A stretch of 56,613 nucleotides of DNA from Pseudomonas taiwanensis DSM 21245 (GTDB lineage: Bacteria; Pseudomonadota; Gammaproteobacteria; Pseudomonadales; Pseudomonadaceae), in contig NZ_AUEC01000036.1 of assembly GCF_000425785.1 (NCBI RefSeq), forward strand, positions 1 to 56,613. The letters run 5' to 3'. How positions within the stretch are numbered: the stretch's first letter is position 1; each line of letters opens with the position of its first letter. The translations under genes and the position numbers were made by a program. Below the pieces are notes generated by a model. The model saw only the letters and a list, made by a program, of their open reading frames with translations, was not told where the DNA came from and did no database searches. Shown here piece after piece: positions 46,678 through 56,105 of this stretch.

Positions 46678-47271
46678 ATGACCGATCACGTCGCACACTC
46701 GTTCACCGCCACCCTGGAAGTGGCCGAGTCGCCCATCAACACGCTCGGCAGCATGACCACAGGGCAGGTAGCCCTCGACAGCCCACAGCAAACGCCAGGG
46801 TATGCCGTGCAAGGGAACCGCACCCTTGGACTGCTCAATGGCTCGGACGCCGACTGGCAGCACGGCCAAGAGCTGGGGCTGGTCAATTTCGACAAAGGCG
46901 AGCAGCCGGTCGCGCTGGTGCTGTATTTCCGCCATAGCGACGCCGGTTATCGGCTGTACGTTCGCAGCGGCCCCCACTTCGGTGAAGGGGTGTTCACCAC
47001 CTCCGACGGTTTGGTCAATGTCGAACCCATTGGCAGCCAGGACCCGGCGCTGTGGACTTTGACCGATGTGCAGCTGGGCGAGCCGTTCGATGTCACGCAA
47101 CTGGAAGAAGGGCGTCGGGAAATCCAGTTGGTCAATGCCAAAGGGCATGGCCTGGAGATCCACAACCTGTATCCAGTGGGTGGGTTCCTGGCGTGCCATC
47201 AGGCTGCGGAGCACAGCACCGTGAGCCTGGTGATCAAGGCGCGTGGTGTGGATTGGGCGAACCTTGGTTGA
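46678..47271 (+). CDS. Unrecognised 197-residue soluble protein
   Basis: 197 residues beginning MTDHVAHSFTATLEVAESPINTLGSMTTGQVALDSPQQ. No signal peptide, no membrane segment, one cysteine. It is rich in short beta-like stretches (PVALVLYFRHSDAGYRLYVRSG, LWTLTDVQLGE), which could form a beta-sandwich or trefoil; this is only an impression. GGAG lies six bases before the ATG at 46678; the frame starts at a GTG four codons upstream. It stands alone between a terminator and a REP pair. Function unknown. Confidence 0.8.
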   Translation: MTDHVAHSFTATLEVAESPINTLGSMTTGQVALDSPQQTPGYAVQGNRTLGLLNGSDADWQHGQELGLVNFDKGEQPVALVLYFRHSDAGYRLYVRSGPHFGEGVFTTSDGLVNVEPIGSQDPALWTLTDVQLGEPFDVTQLEEGRREIQLVNAKGHGLEIHNLYPVGGFLACHQAAEHSTVSLVIKARGVDWANLG

Positions 47272-47280
47272 GCGTGTGCT

Positions 47281-47343
47281 CATCGCCGGCAAGCCGGCGC
47301 CAACAGGCGGCATGTCACCTGCGGGCGCTGGCTTGCCAGCGGC
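47281..47343. repeat. Paired dyad repeats
   Basis: CGCCGGC-AA-GCCGGCG and, 35 bases on, CGCTGG-CTTG-CCAGCG, in the gap between two plus-strand genes. They resemble the second class of pseudomonad intergenic repeats and may end transcription of the preceding gene. Confidence 0.6.
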
Positions 47344-47395
47344 CAGACCCGCACAATAGCCACGCCTTGCGTACCCGCGATCACAGGACCTCGCC

Positions 47396-48349
47396 TTGAC
47401 CAGAGAGCAACTCGAAACCCAGCAGATTCCGATCTACTTCGCCACCGTCGCCGTCGCCCTCACCTTCGGCCTGCTGGCCCCCGACACCGCTCACCCTCTG
47501 CAAGCGCTGGTTACCCCGGCCATTGCGGTATTGATGTATGCGATGTTCCTGCAAATCCCCTTCCTCGACCTGCGCCAGGGCCTGGGCAACCGCTGCTTCA
47601 TGGCCGCGCTGCTGCTCGCCAACTTCGTTTTCGTCCCACTGCTGGTCTGGGCGACTACCCGGGGGTTGGTCGAGCATCCGGCAATTCTTGTCGGCGCCCT
47701 GCTGGTGCTGCTCACCCCCTGCATCGACTACGTCGTGGTGTTCACCCACATTGGCCAGGGCGATTCGCGCCTGACCCTGACCGCCACCCCCCTCCTGCTG
47801 CTGTTACAACTGGTGCTGCTGCCGGTTTACCTGACGTTGATGCTCGGTGCTGGCGCACGGGTGACGATCGCCATCGCCCCGTTCATCGAAGCCTTCGTAC
47901 TACTGATCGTGCTGCCGATGGTACTCGCCGTGCTCACCAGCATCGGCGCCCGTCGCTCCCGTGCCGTGGCGACATGGAACGACGCCTGGGCGTGGATGCC
48001 GGTGCCGGCGATGGCGTTGGTACTGCTGGTGGTGATCGCTTCGCAGATCACGGTGGTGATGCGCGACTTCGACAGCCTGTTGCCGGTGATTCCGGTGTAT
48101 ATCGGCTTCATGCTGCTGGCGCCGGCCCTCGGCTTGGTGTCTGCGCGACTGTTCCGCTTGCCAGTGGCCGAGGCGCGCTCGGTGACCTTCAGCGCATCGA
48201 CCCGCAACTCGCTGGTGGTGCTGCCTCTGGCATTGGCGCTGCCCGAGGAAATACGCGCATTGGCAGCGGCTGCCGTGATCATGCAGACCCTGGTGGAACT
48301 GGTGAGCGAGCTGATCTACGTCAGGGCCGTGCCACGGCTGGTGCGGTGA
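47396..48349 (+). CDS. SBF/Acr3-like transporter
   Basis: 317 residues with about ten hydrophobic helices. The conserved LVLLTPCIDYVVVFTHIGQGDSRL segment contains the cysteine that Acr3 arsenite transporters and bile-acid/sodium symporter relatives share at this place. It is therefore an Acr3/BASS-superfamily carrier; arsenite, another oxyanion or an organic acid is possible. The TTG start at 47396 is supported by AGGA seven bases upstream. It lies 3.6 kb from the ars operon, so a link with arsenic is only suggestive. Confidence 0.8.
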   Translation: MTREQLETQQIPIYFATVAVALTFGLLAPDTAHPLQALVTPAIAVLMYAMFLQIPFLDLRQGLGNRCFMAALLLANFVFVPLLVWATTRGLVEHPAILVGALLVLLTPCIDYVVVFTHIGQGDSRLTLTATPLLLLLQLVLLPVYLTLMLGAGARVTIAIAPFIEAFVLLIVLPMVLAVLTSIGARRSRAVATWNDAWAWMPVPAMALVLLVVIASQITVVMRDFDSLLPVIPVYIGFMLLAPALGLVSARLFRLPVAEARSVTFSASTRNSLVVLPLALALPEEIRALAAAAVIMQTLVELVSELIYVRAVPRLVR

Positions 48350-48532
48350 GCCCAGCTCGACGCCAACTCAGGCCACTGCCGGTGTGGCACCGCCCTCCCG
48401 CCAGGCAGCAGGCAATCCACGAAAGCCTCCAGGCAAACCGATGCCTGGACACCCGGGCCTCAGCGATCCGCGCCCCGATGGCCGAGTGCGGGCGTACGTT
48501 GCCTGTACAGCAGCCGCCCGCCCTTTTCAGCT

Positions 48533-49432
48533 TCAGGCCAGATGGCGTTTCAGCTCGGCGATGTGCTCCGGGCCGATGCCACAGCAGCCACCGATCATGC
48601 TCGCACCGCGCTTGCGCCAGTCATTGGCCCAGGCCAGGTAGCCGGGCGGGTCAAGGTCTTCGCGCAGTTCATCGAGGCCGTCGTTGGCGGTGGCTTCCTT
48701 CGGCTGCGGCGGGAAGGCATTGGCATAGGCGCCAATGACGATATCGGCAGTGTGTCGCTCGATCACCGAGCGCGCGACATCCACCGCCGCGCCAATCACC
48801 TCAGGCTGGCTGCAGTTGAACAGCACCGCGTCGGCCCCCAGGCCAACCACGGCTTCGATGGCATCGGCCACCGGCTCGCCGGAACGCAGGCGCGGGACGT
48901 CGTCGACTTCTTCGTCCTGCAAGGTGAACGAGACCCAGAACGGCTTGCCGTCTTCCGGCAGGTGGGCATGGATGGCCCGCACTTCGGCAACCGAGCTTTG
49001 GGTTTCCGCCAGCCACAGGTCGACATGCGGGGCCAGGCCCTGCAGCAGCGGGGACAGCAGTTCCTCTACTCGCTCGGGCTGGAACAGGTCTGGGCGATAC
49101 GAGCCGAACAGCGGCGGCAGCGAACCGGCCACCTTGACCGGATGCGCCCCTGTATCGGCGGCGTGACGTGCCAGCTGGCCGGCGATCGTGGCCAGTTGGC
49201 GGCCTTCCTTGGCAAAACGCTCCTCGCCGATGTGGAACGGCACCACCGCATAACTGTTGCTGGTGATGACCTGGGCCCCTGCGGCAATGAACGCTGCGTG
49301 CACGCCCACCACCGCTTCGGGCGCCTCGCTCAGCGCCAGCGCCGACCACTCCGGCTGGCGAAACGGCGCGCCACTGCGCTGCAGTTCACGGCCCATGCCA
49401 CCGTCCAGAATCACCATCGCTCGCTGTTTCAT
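48533..49432 (-). CDS. Homocysteine S-methyltransferase family protein (MmuM-like)
   Basis: 299 residues. The zinc ligands are visible: a first cysteine in LFNCSQPEV and the C-terminal pair in MIGGCCGIGPEHI. The N-terminal ILDGGMGRELQRSG is the family start. Such enzymes move a methyl group from S-methylmethionine (or a related donor) to homocysteine, giving methionine. The ATG at 49432 has only a weak ribosome site; the frame is open 71 codons further upstream into AT-rich DNA. It is divergent from a polar amino-acid ABC transporter, which may import its substrate. Confidence 0.88.
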   Translation of the reverse strand: MKQRAMVILDGGMGRELQRSGAPFRQPEWSALALSEAPEAVVGVHAAFIAAGAQVITSNSYAVVPFHIGEERFAKEGRQLATIAGQLARHAADTGAHPVKVAGSLPPLFGSYRPDLFQPERVEELLSPLLQGLAPHVDLWLAETQSSVAEVRAIHAHLPEDGKPFWVSFTLQDEEVDDVPRLRSGEPVADAIEAVVGLGADAVLFNCSQPEVIGAAVDVARSVIERHTADIVIGAYANAFPPQPKEATANDGLDELREDLDPPGYLAWANDWRKRGASMIGGCCGIGPEHIAELKRHLA

Positions 49433-49535
49433 ATAACTACTCTGAAGGTTCTTATGAATAAAATTCATTATGAGAGGAACATTTATAACTATTAAATACC
49501 CTTTATCTCCTTTGTCCAACATTTCAGGTATGTAC

Positions 49536-50357
49536 ATGCGATTTTCTACTCTGCTCGGTGCGGGCCTCGTGCTGCTCGCGACTGCTTCCCAGGCCTTGGC
49601 CGGCGCCACGCTGGAGCGGGTCGAATCGCGCAAGGAACTGGTCAACGTGCTGATGGAGAGCTACCCGCCGTTTTCTTTCCTCAACGACCAGAACCAACTG
49701 GACGGTTTCGACGTGGATGTCGCAAAGGCCGTGGCAGACAAACTGGGCGTCAAGCTGCGCCTGGAAACCCCTTCGTGGGACGTGATCGCCGCGGGCCGCT
49801 GGAGCGGCCGCTACGACATCTGCATCTGCTCGATGACGCCGAGCAAGGCCCGCGCCGAGGTGTTCGACTTCCCGGTGGAGTACTACGCATCGCCGGCGGT
49901 GATCGTGGTCAACGCCAAGGATGACCGGATCCATGGCGCGAAGGACCTGGACGGCCGCAAGGTAGGCCTGACCAGTGCATCGAGCTACGAGAGCTACCTG
50001 AACAAGAACCTGGTGATCGAAGGCAACGAAGACAAGAAGATCGAATACCCCTTCGACTTCGTGCAGATCGCGCCGTACGACACCGACAACGTTGCCTTCC
50101 AGGATTTGGGCCTGGGCGCCGGCGTGCGTCTGGATGCCATCCTCACCAACCTGGTGACAGCGCAGCCGCGCCTGGATCAGGACAAACGCTTCAAGCTGGC
50201 CGGCGCCCCGCTGTACGAAGAGCCGAACTCGGTGGCCATCGAGAAAGGCGACCCCGAGTGGGATGCCAAGGTGCGCCAGGTGTTTGCCGAACTGAAGGCT
50301 GATGGCACCCTGGCCAAGCTGTCGCAAAAATGGATTGGCGCCGACATCAGCAAATGA
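49536..50357 (+). CDS. Polar amino-acid ABC transporter, substrate-binding protein
   Basis: 273 residues. A signal peptide (MRFSTLLGAGLVLLATASQALA) precedes a family-3 periplasmic binding protein: YPPFSFLNDQNQLDGFDVDVAKAVADKLGVKL, then CSMTPSKARAEVFDFPVEYY. The ligand cannot be told; the nearby methyltransferase suggests a sulphur amino acid such as S-methylmethionine or methionine. Of two in-frame ATGs, the second at 49536 is favoured because AGG lies seven bases upstream; the first is at 49530. The stop overlaps the permease start (ATGA). Confidence 0.9.
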   Translation: MRFSTLLGAGLVLLATASQALAGATLERVESRKELVNVLMESYPPFSFLNDQNQLDGFDVDVAKAVADKLGVKLRLETPSWDVIAAGRWSGRYDICICSMTPSKARAEVFDFPVEYYASPAVIVVNAKDDRIHGAKDLDGRKVGLTSASSYESYLNKNLVIEGNEDKKIEYPFDFVQIAPYDTDNVAFQDLGLGAGVRLDAILTNLVTAQPRLDQDKRFKLAGAPLYEEPNSVAIEKGDPEWDAKVRQVFAELKADGTLAKLSQKWIGADISK

Positions 50358-51175
50358 GCACCTTCCCTCCCTCCCCCAAGCCCGTGGTGAAGGCCACGGG
50401 CGCCGGCCTGTTCGGCTTTCGCACACGGTTACTGCTGACCTGGCTGGCGCTGTTCGGCCTGTTCGTCGCGTTTTTCCTCAGCTTCGACCTGAAATTCTCG
50501 ATCATCCTGGAGAAGTTTCCGAACCTCGCCGGTTTCAGGCTGGGGCCCAACGGCTTTCTGCAAGGCGCGGCACTGACCTTGTTCCTGTGCCTGTGCTCGA
50601 TGGTGGTGTCGGTGCTGTTCGGCTTTGCCGCCGCCCTGGCCCGCTTGTCGAACAGCGCAGTGCTGGTGGGTGTCGCCAGCTTCTATACCTCGTTCTTCCG
50701 CGGCACACCGCTGTTGATCCAGATTCTGCTGATCTACCTGGGGCTGCCACAGCTGGGCTTGGTGCCGGGCGCCATCAGTGCCGGCATCATCGCCTTGTCG
50801 CTGAACTACGGCGCCTACCTGAGCGAAATCTTCCGCGCCGGCATCCTCGGCGTCGCCCGGGGGCAACGTGAAGCGGCGCTGGCGCTGGGCATGCGCCCAC
50901 GGCAGATCTTCTGGCACATCGTCCTGCCCCAGGCCATGCGGGTGATCATTCCGCCCAGCGCCAACCAGTTCATCTCGATGCTCAAGGATTCATCGCTGAT
51001 ATCGGTGATGGGGGTGTGGGAGGTGATGTTCCTGGCGCAGTCGTATGGGCGGTCGAGCTATCGGTATCTAGAGATGCTGACCACGGCGGCGGTGATCTAC
51101 TGGCTGCTGTCGATCCTGCTCGAACTGGTACAGGCGCGGCTGGAGCGCCACTATGGCAGGGCTTATCAGCGCTAG
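50354..51175 (+). CDS. Polar amino-acid ABC transporter, permease
   Basis: 273 residues with an N-terminal extension (about 60 residues, one membrane helix) and the usual five-helix permease core. The coupling loop EIFRAGILGVARGQREAALALGMRPRQIFWHIVLPQAMRVIIPP is intact, so it should bind an ATPase. It overlaps the binding-protein gene by four bases. No ATP-binding subunit gene follows: the ars genes run the other way. The ATPase must come from another locus. Confidence 0.9.
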   Translation: MSTFPPSPKPVVKATGAGLFGFRTRLLLTWLALFGLFVAFFLSFDLKFSIILEKFPNLAGFRLGPNGFLQGAALTLFLCLCSMVVSVLFGFAAALARLSNSAVLVGVASFYTSFFRGTPLLIQILLIYLGLPQLGLVPGAISAGIIALSLNYGAYLSEIFRAGILGVARGQREAALALGMRPRQIFWHIVLPQAMRVIIPPSANQFISMLKDSSLISVMGVWEVMFLAQSYGRSSYRYLEMLTTAAVIYWLLSILLELVQARLERHYGRAYQR

Positions 51176-51216
51176 CCACCGGACACTCCCCCCCCCCAGG
51201 GGCGCCGAACGCGCGA

Positions 51217-51918
51217 TCAGATCGAACGCTGGTTCACGCGCGCAGAAAGCGGTTCGGCGCTTTCCTTACGCTCGGAATAACGATCGACCAGAAACGCCGC
51301 ACGGTCGCGCAGCAGCACGGTGAACTTCACCAACTCCTCCATCACGTCCACGACACGGTCGTAATAAGGCGAAGGCTTCATGCGGCCCGCATCGTCGAAC
51401 TCTAGATACGCCTTGGGCACCGATGACTGGTTGGGGATGGTGAACATGCGCATCCAGCGGCCCAGCACCCGCAGCTGGTTGACCACATTGAACGACTGCG
51501 AGCCGCCGCACACCTGCATCACGGCCAAGGTCTTGCCCTGGGTGGGACGCACGGCCCCAAGAGCGAGGGGAATCCAGTCGATCTGCGCCTTGAACACGGC
51601 CGACATCGCGCCATGACGCTCTGGCGAGCACCACACCTGCCCCTCCGACCACAGCACCAGCTCACGCAGCTCCTGCACCTTGGGATGCTCGACCGGCGCA
51701 TCGTCTGGCAGGGGCAGGCCAGAAGGGTTGAAGACTCGCACCTCGGCACCGAAATGCTCCAGCAGGCGCGCCGCTTCTTCGACCAGCAGGCGGCTGAAGG
51801 AACGTTCGCGGGTCGACCCATAAAGCATCAAGATACGCGGCTTGTGGTCGCTAACGCGGGTTTCGGCAGGCGGCGCCTCGAACAGGGAAAGGTCCAGATT
51901 GGGGAGTTGCTCAGACAT
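51217..51918 (-). CDS. arsH: ArsH: NADPH-dependent FMN reductase
   Basis: 233 residues of the flavodoxin-like ArsH family: [25 protein letters not shown] (FMN-binding loop), [35 protein letters not shown], and [23 protein letters not shown]. It oxidises trivalent organoarsenicals and reduces quinones or metals with NADPH. The start MSEQLPNLD at 51918 has GGAGG four bases upstream. An in-frame ATG at 51972 also has a strong site (GAGGAG), possibly left from a lost gene between arsB and arsH. Confidence 0.95.
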   Translation of the reverse strand: MSEQLPNLDLSLFEAPPAETRVSDHKPRILMLYGSTRERSFSRLLVEEAARLLEHFGAEVRVFNPSGLPLPDDAPVEHPKVQELRELVLWSEGQVWCSPERHGAMSAVFKAQIDWIPLALGAVRPTQGKTLAVMQVCGGSQSFNVVNQLRVLGRWMRMFTIPNQSSVPKAYLEFDDAGRMKPSPYYDRVVDVMEELVKFTVLLRDRAAFLVDRYSERKESAEPLSARVNQRSI

Positions 51919-52000
51919 AGGTCCTCCTGGAGCAGGCCAACGCGGTCCAGCGTGCGTGGGCAGCGGCGGCATCGGTCGCTCCTCTACGTGGTAACAGGCT

Positions 52001-53284
52001 TCAGAGGCTCAGGCGCAGGGCCAGGGCCGACAGGGTGATCAACAGCACCGGCACCGTCAGCAGGATGCCGACCTTGAAGTAGTAACCCCAGGTGATGCGC
52101 ATACCCTTGCGCTCCAGTACATGCAGCCACAGCAGCGTGGCCAGGCTGCCGATGGGGGTGATTTTCGGGCCCAGGTCACAGCCGATGACGTTGGCGTAGA
52201 TCATCGCCTCGCGCACCAGCCCCTCCACCCCGCTGGCATGGATCGACAGCGCGCCGACCAGCACGCTGGGCATGTTGTTCATCACCGACGACAGCAAGGC
52301 CGAGAGCAAACCCGTACCGATGGCCGCACTCCACAGCCCCTGCCCGGCCAGCCGTTCGAGCAGCATGCTGAGAAAGTCGGTGAGGCCGGCGTTCTTGAGC
52401 CCATACACCACCAGGTACATGCCCAGGGAGAAAATCACCACCTGCCAGGGCGCCTCGCGCAGCACACGGCGGGTGGAAATTCGGTGACCACGGGCAGCCA
52501 CCGCGAACAGAATCGCCGCACACACCGCCGCCACCGCACTGACCGGCACGCCCAAGGGTTCCAGCACGAACAGGCCCGCCAACAGCACCAGCAGCATCCA
52601 GCCACCGACGATGAAGGTGGCACGGTCATGGATAGCGGCCTTCGGCGCTTTGAGCGCCGCCAGCGAATACTGCACCGGCAGGTCGCGGCGGAAGAACAGG
52701 AACAGCACCAGCAGCGTGGCGGCCACGCTGGCCAGGTTCACCGGCACCATCACCGACGCATATTCGGCAAAGCCCAGCCCGAAGTAGTCCGCCGAAACGA
52801 TGTTGACCAGGTTGGACACCACCAGCGGCAAGCTCGCCGTGTCGGCGATGAAGCCCGCGGCCATGACGAAGGCCAGGGTCGCAGCCGGCGAAAAACGCAG
52901 GGCCAGCAGCATCGACATGACGATGGGCGTAAGAATCAGCGCCGCACCATCGTTGGCGAACAACGCCGACACCGCCGCCCCCAGCAGCACGATGAAGGCG
53001 AACAACCGGCGCCCATCGCCACCGGCCCAGCGCGCCACATGCAGCGCCGCCCACTCGAAGAAACCGGCCTCATCCAGCAGCAGGCTGATGACGATGATCG
53101 CGATGAACGTCGCCGTGGCGTTCCACACAATGGCCCAGACCGCAGGAATGTCGTGCAGCGATACCGCGCCGACCGCCAGGGCGATGATCGCCCCCAGGGC
53201 CGCGCTCCAGCCTACGCCGAGGCCTCTGGGCTGCCAGATGACCAAAATGAGGGTGAAGATGAAGACAGCAGCAGCAACCAGCAT
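52001..53284 (-). CDS. arsB: ArsB: arsenite efflux permease
   Basis: 427 residues with about twelve membrane helices. The family segments [21 protein letters not shown] and [33 protein letters not shown], and [18 protein letters not shown] with the [33 protein letters not shown] end, identify ArsB. It exports arsenite and antimonite using the proton gradient. The start [11 protein letters not shown] is favoured by GAGG eight bases upstream; a TTG nine codons upstream overlaps arsR. Confidence 0.96.
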   Translation of the reverse strand: MLVAAAVFIFTLILVIWQPRGLGVGWSAALGAIIALAVGAVSLHDIPAVWAIVWNATATFIAIIVISLLLDEAGFFEWAALHVARWAGGDGRRLFAFIVLLGAAVSALFANDGAALILTPIVMSMLLALRFSPAATLAFVMAAGFIADTASLPLVVSNLVNIVSADYFGLGFAEYASVMVPVNLASVAATLLVLFLFFRRDLPVQYSLAALKAPKAAIHDRATFIVGGWMLLVLLAGLFVLEPLGVPVSAVAAVCAAILFAVAARGHRISTRRVLREAPWQVVIFSLGMYLVVYGLKNAGLTDFLSMLLERLAGQGLWSAAIGTGLLSALLSSVMNNMPSVLVGALSIHASGVEGLVREAMIYANVIGCDLGPKITPIGSLATLLWLHVLERKGMRITWGYYFKVGILLTVPVLLITLSALALRLSL

Positions 53285-53301
53285 GGGAGCGACCTCGAAG
53301 T

Positions 53302-53649
53302 TCAGCAGCAAGCGCTGGCGCGCACGGGGCGGTCATTCATGTTCTGCAGGCGCGAGGTGTTGTCCTGCAGCCACGCGGCGTTGGCCTTGAGCGTAACCTG
53401 CAGCATCTCGTGCACCCAGGCGGGCAGTTGCGGGTTGAGGCGGTAATACACCCACTGGCCCTGGCGGCGATCCAGCAACAGACCACTGCTGCGCAGTTGC
53501 GCCAGGTGGCGGCTGATCTTGGGTTGGCTGTCGCGCAAGGCGCACATCAGCTCGCAGACGCACAGCTCGCCGAGGCTGGCGATCATCAAGGTGGCGCGGG
53601 CGCGGGTCTCATCGGCCAGGCTTTTGAAAACCTCGGTGGGCGCGATCAT
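53302..53649 (-). CDS. arsR: ArsR: arsenite-responsive repressor
   Basis: 115 residues of the ArsR/SmtB winged-helix family. The metalloid site is ELCVCELM with Cys30 and Cys32, and the recognition helix region reads [17 protein letters not shown]. The C-terminus ends in a Cys-Cys pair. It represses the operon until arsenite or antimonite binds. It is first in arsR-arsB-arsH, and a dyad in the upstream 72 bases is the likely operator. Confidence 0.95.
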   Translation of the reverse strand: MIAPTEVFKSLADETRARATLMIASLGELCVCELMCALRDSQPKISRHLAQLRSSGLLLDRRQGQWVYYRLNPQLPAWVHEMLQVTLKANAAWLQDNTSRLQNMNDRPVRASACC

Positions 53650-53664
53650 GGGGGCTGCCTTTTA

Positions 53665-53698
53665 CATATGGATAATCGAATATACGGATTTCCATATG
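53665..53698 (-). promoter_or_regulatory. Dyad, probable ArsR operator and promoter
   Basis: CATATGGA (53665-53672) and TCCATATG (53691-53698) form a perfect dyad with an AT-rich 18-base centre (TAATCGAATATACGGATT), starting 16 bases before the arsR start. It fits an ArsR site overlapping the promoter. Confidence 0.75.
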
Positions 53699-53721
53699 CA
53701 AAGCACAACCCCCAAGGGCTA

Positions 53722-55344
53722 TCAGAAGCGGAAGCGCTTCATCATGTCGTTCAAGCCAATCGACAGGCTGGCCAGCTCCTGGCTGGCGCTGCTGATCTGA
53801 CTGGCGCCGTCGGAGGTTTGCAGCGACAGGTCACGGATGTTCAGCAGATTGCGATCGATCTCGCGCGCGACCTGCACCTGCTCTTCAGTGGCGCTGGCCA
53901 CCACCAGGTTGCGCTCGTGGATGGTGCTTGCGCCCGAGGTGATCTCATCCAGGGCCTGCCCGGCCAGCTCGGCCACTTCCAGGGTTTCGCGCACCTGCTG
54001 GCTGTTGCTCTGCATCGAGGTCACCACACGGGCGGTGCCATTGCGGATGGCGTTGACCATTTCTTCGATTTCCAACGTCGAGCTTTGGGTACGCGCCGCC
54101 AGCGCCCGCACTTCGTCAGCCACCACCGCGAAACCACGCCCGGCCTCGCCCGCCCGCGCCGCCTCGATGGCAGCGTTGAGCGCCAGCAGGTTGGTTTGCC
54201 CGGCAATGGCCCCGATCACGTCCAGCACCTTGCCCACCTCCTGGGACTGTTCGGACAGCTCGCCGATCTGGCGGCAGGCCTCGCCGACATTTTCGTTCAT
54301 CTTGTCGATCGAACTGATGACCTGCCCTACCCGCTCGCGGCCCAGGCGCGCGGCGTCTTCGGACTGGCGCGACACCTCGGAGGTGCTGACGGTGTTGTGC
54401 GCGACCTCCTCCGCCGCGGCGCTCATCTCGGTCACCGCCGTGGCCGCCAGCTGGATCTCGTCGCTTTGGCGATTGAGGTCGCTGGACGTCTGCCGGGTGA
54501 TGGCCGACATCTGCTCACTGGCCGCCGCCAGTTGCTGGGACGAGTCGGCGATCAGACGCAGGGCATCCTTGAGGCTGTCCTGCATCGCCGCCAGCGCCGT
54601 CATCAATTGCGTCGCTTCGTCACGGCCATCGGTGCGCACCACCCGGGCCAGGTTGCCACCGGCGATGCCCTGGGCCACGTCGATGGCCTCGCGCAGCGGG
54701 CTGACGATGCTGCGGGTCAGCAGCCAGGCCAGGCCAACCGTCAGCACCACCACCAACCCCAGAATCGAGTAGGTGAGGTACAGCGCGCGCTGGTATTCGG
54801 CGCTGGCATCGGCGGTGTAGCGCGCAGCGACATCGCGGCTGGATTTCACCAGCGTGTCGTAGAGCTCGCCGATACGGTTGGAAATGTCCTGCATCTCACC
54901 GCTGAGCATGGCCTGCATCTGCGGTACCTGGTTCTGGTCGGACAGCAGTTTGTACTGGTCGATGAGCACACGGTACTTGCCGATCAGTTGCTGCATTTCC
55001 ACGAAAGCAGGTTGCGCCGAGGGCGGCGCCACGGCGCCGAAGTCCTTCATCCCGGCGTCCAGCAGCCCCTTCAACTCCTCCAGCCGCGCCAGCGTCGGCG
55101 CCAACTGCGCCGGGGCACGGGCCAGGGTCATGCGCATGGTGATGACCCGCAGGCCCAGCATGTGGCTGCGGATCTCGCCCAGGTAGCGCGTGCCGGCGTT
55201 GGTGACCTGCTCGGTGTACACCACCGCTTCGCGCATGGAAGAGATTTTGTTGATGGAGAACAGGCCCAGGAAGACCACCAACACGGCGATCAGGCTGAAA
55301 CTCAGGTAGGAGCGAGTGGCGATGTTGAGACTGCGTACGGACAT
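53722..55344 (-). CDS. Methyl-accepting chemotaxis protein
   Basis: 540 residues. A first membrane helix ([20 protein letters not shown]) is followed by a periplasmic four-helix bundle-like region (about 30-190), a second membrane helix ([23 protein letters not shown]), a HAMP domain, and a signalling domain with the hairpin tip [45 protein letters not shown]. It sends ligand signals to CheA. The ligand is not known. No CheB/CheR pentapeptide is seen at the C-terminus (ends MKRFRF). It lies downstream on the same strand of nothing recognisable. Confidence 0.95.
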   Translation of the reverse strand: MSVRSLNIATRSYLSFSLIAVLVVFLGLFSINKISSMREAVVYTEQVTNAGTRYLGEIRSHMLGLRVITMRMTLARAPAQLAPTLARLEELKGLLDAGMKDFGAVAPPSAQPAFVEMQQLIGKYRVLIDQYKLLSDQNQVPQMQAMLSGEMQDISNRIGELYDTLVKSSRDVAARYTADASAEYQRALYLTYSILGLVVVLTVGLAWLLTRSIVSPLREAIDVAQGIAGGNLARVVRTDGRDEATQLMTALAAMQDSLKDALRLIADSSQQLAAASEQMSAITRQTSSDLNRQSDEIQLAATAVTEMSAAAEEVAHNTVSTSEVSRQSEDAARLGRERVGQVISSIDKMNENVGEACRQIGELSEQSQEVGKVLDVIGAIAGQTNLLALNAAIEAARAGEAGRGFAVVADEVRALAARTQSSTLEIEEMVNAIRNGTARVVTSMQSNSQQVRETLEVAELAGQALDEITSGASTIHERNLVVASATEEQVQVAREIDRNLLNIRDLSLQTSDGASQISSASQELASLSIGLNDMMKRFRF

Positions 55345-55554
55345 GGCAGGTTACCGGAGGCTGGTGGACTGCTCGTACGATCGGCAGGAAGCGCGCAGTG
55401 TTTACCTCGGGTTGGTGGGCTTTGTGCGGTGATCGAACACAATTATCGGGCGGGGGCGCTGGTGGGGTGAGGCGGCGCGCAATGGGACTTGGGCACACGC
55501 TGGCTTCGGTCGGTGTCGCCTGGGTTTGGCCGAGCCAGCATGGCGGTGGTTTTT

Positions 55555-55791
55555 TTATTCGGTTGGAGGGTGTGTGCCGGTGTCGCTCTGCTGGAGGACT
55601 TTTCCGCATTGCTCACTGGCCAGGCGGCTGATGATCCGGATGGCCTGGTGGATGCCAGCGGTGTTGCGGAAGCTCAGGCGTGGGTTGTGTTCGCATTCCA
55701 GCATTTCGTCGTGCTGGACCAGCGCTTCGCCGAGGAGTTCGAGGGTCCAGGCGTAGCTTTGCAGGTTGGAGAGGCGTTCTTGGTCAGTCAT
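55555..55791 (-). CDS. Small hypothetical protein
   Basis: 78 residues, acidic and mostly helical, beginning MTDQERLSNLQSYAWTLELLGEALVQHDEMLE. It resembles the small helical hypothetical proteins common in pseudomonad accessory regions, but no named family is assigned. AGGTG lies seven bases before the ATG. Two short upstream frames end on top of its start, so translation may be coupled. Function unknown. Confidence 0.65.
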   Translation of the reverse strand: MTDQERLSNLQSYAWTLELLGEALVQHDEMLECEHNPRLSFRNTAGIHQAIRIISRLASEQCGKVLQQSDTGTHPPTE

Positions 55792-55918
55792 GGGGCACCT
55801 GCTTGGGTGCGGGGGTGGGTTGGGTGTGGATGGGGTAGAACGTTGGAGGGGTGTGGGCCGGTTTGGGGCGGCGGCGGAGAGCGGATGCGAGGATCCTTAT
55901 CGGATTTTTGGTGGGCAT
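55784..55918 (-). CDS. Possible 44-residue upstream ORF
   Basis: An ATG at 55918 preceded by GGAG (8 bases) opens a 44-residue frame beginning MPTKNPIRILASALRRRPKP and ending inside the next gene, eight bases past its start. It is Pro/Arg-rich. Another ATG at 55922 opens a different frame whose TGA overlaps the downstream ATG exactly. Either may be a leader peptide or a decayed gene start. Confidence 0.35.
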   Translation of the reverse strand: MPTKNPIRILASALRRRPKPAHTPPTFYPIHTQPTPAPKQVPHD

Positions 55919-56073
55919 GCATGAGACTCCAAGTTTTGGTTGGAGCTACCACGATCCTTCCTACGGGATTGGGTGGCAGCTGTGTATGGGGTAGGAATAC
56001 CGGGGAACTTGGGAAACCCGGCCAGGCCGAAGCCCGCCCACACACAGCCGCCATTACACAGCACGGCAGGCAC

Positions 56074-56105
56074 AAAAAAAGCGCCAGCTGTGGTGCAGGG
56101 GGCGC
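56074..56105 (-). terminator. Terminator-like hairpin in the leader
   Basis: On the minus strand GCGCC..CTG, loop CACCA, CAG..GGCGC (56105-56081) is followed by seven T (56080-56074). It is a textbook intrinsic terminator, but it lies upstream of, and in the same direction as, the small genes at 55555-55918, which suggests premature termination control or the end of a small RNA starting near 56150-56430. Confidence 0.7.

Noticed and set aside
53410..55470. 686-residue plus-strand frame across the chemoreceptor
   Set aside because: Antisense of a perfectly recognisable MCP signalling domain.
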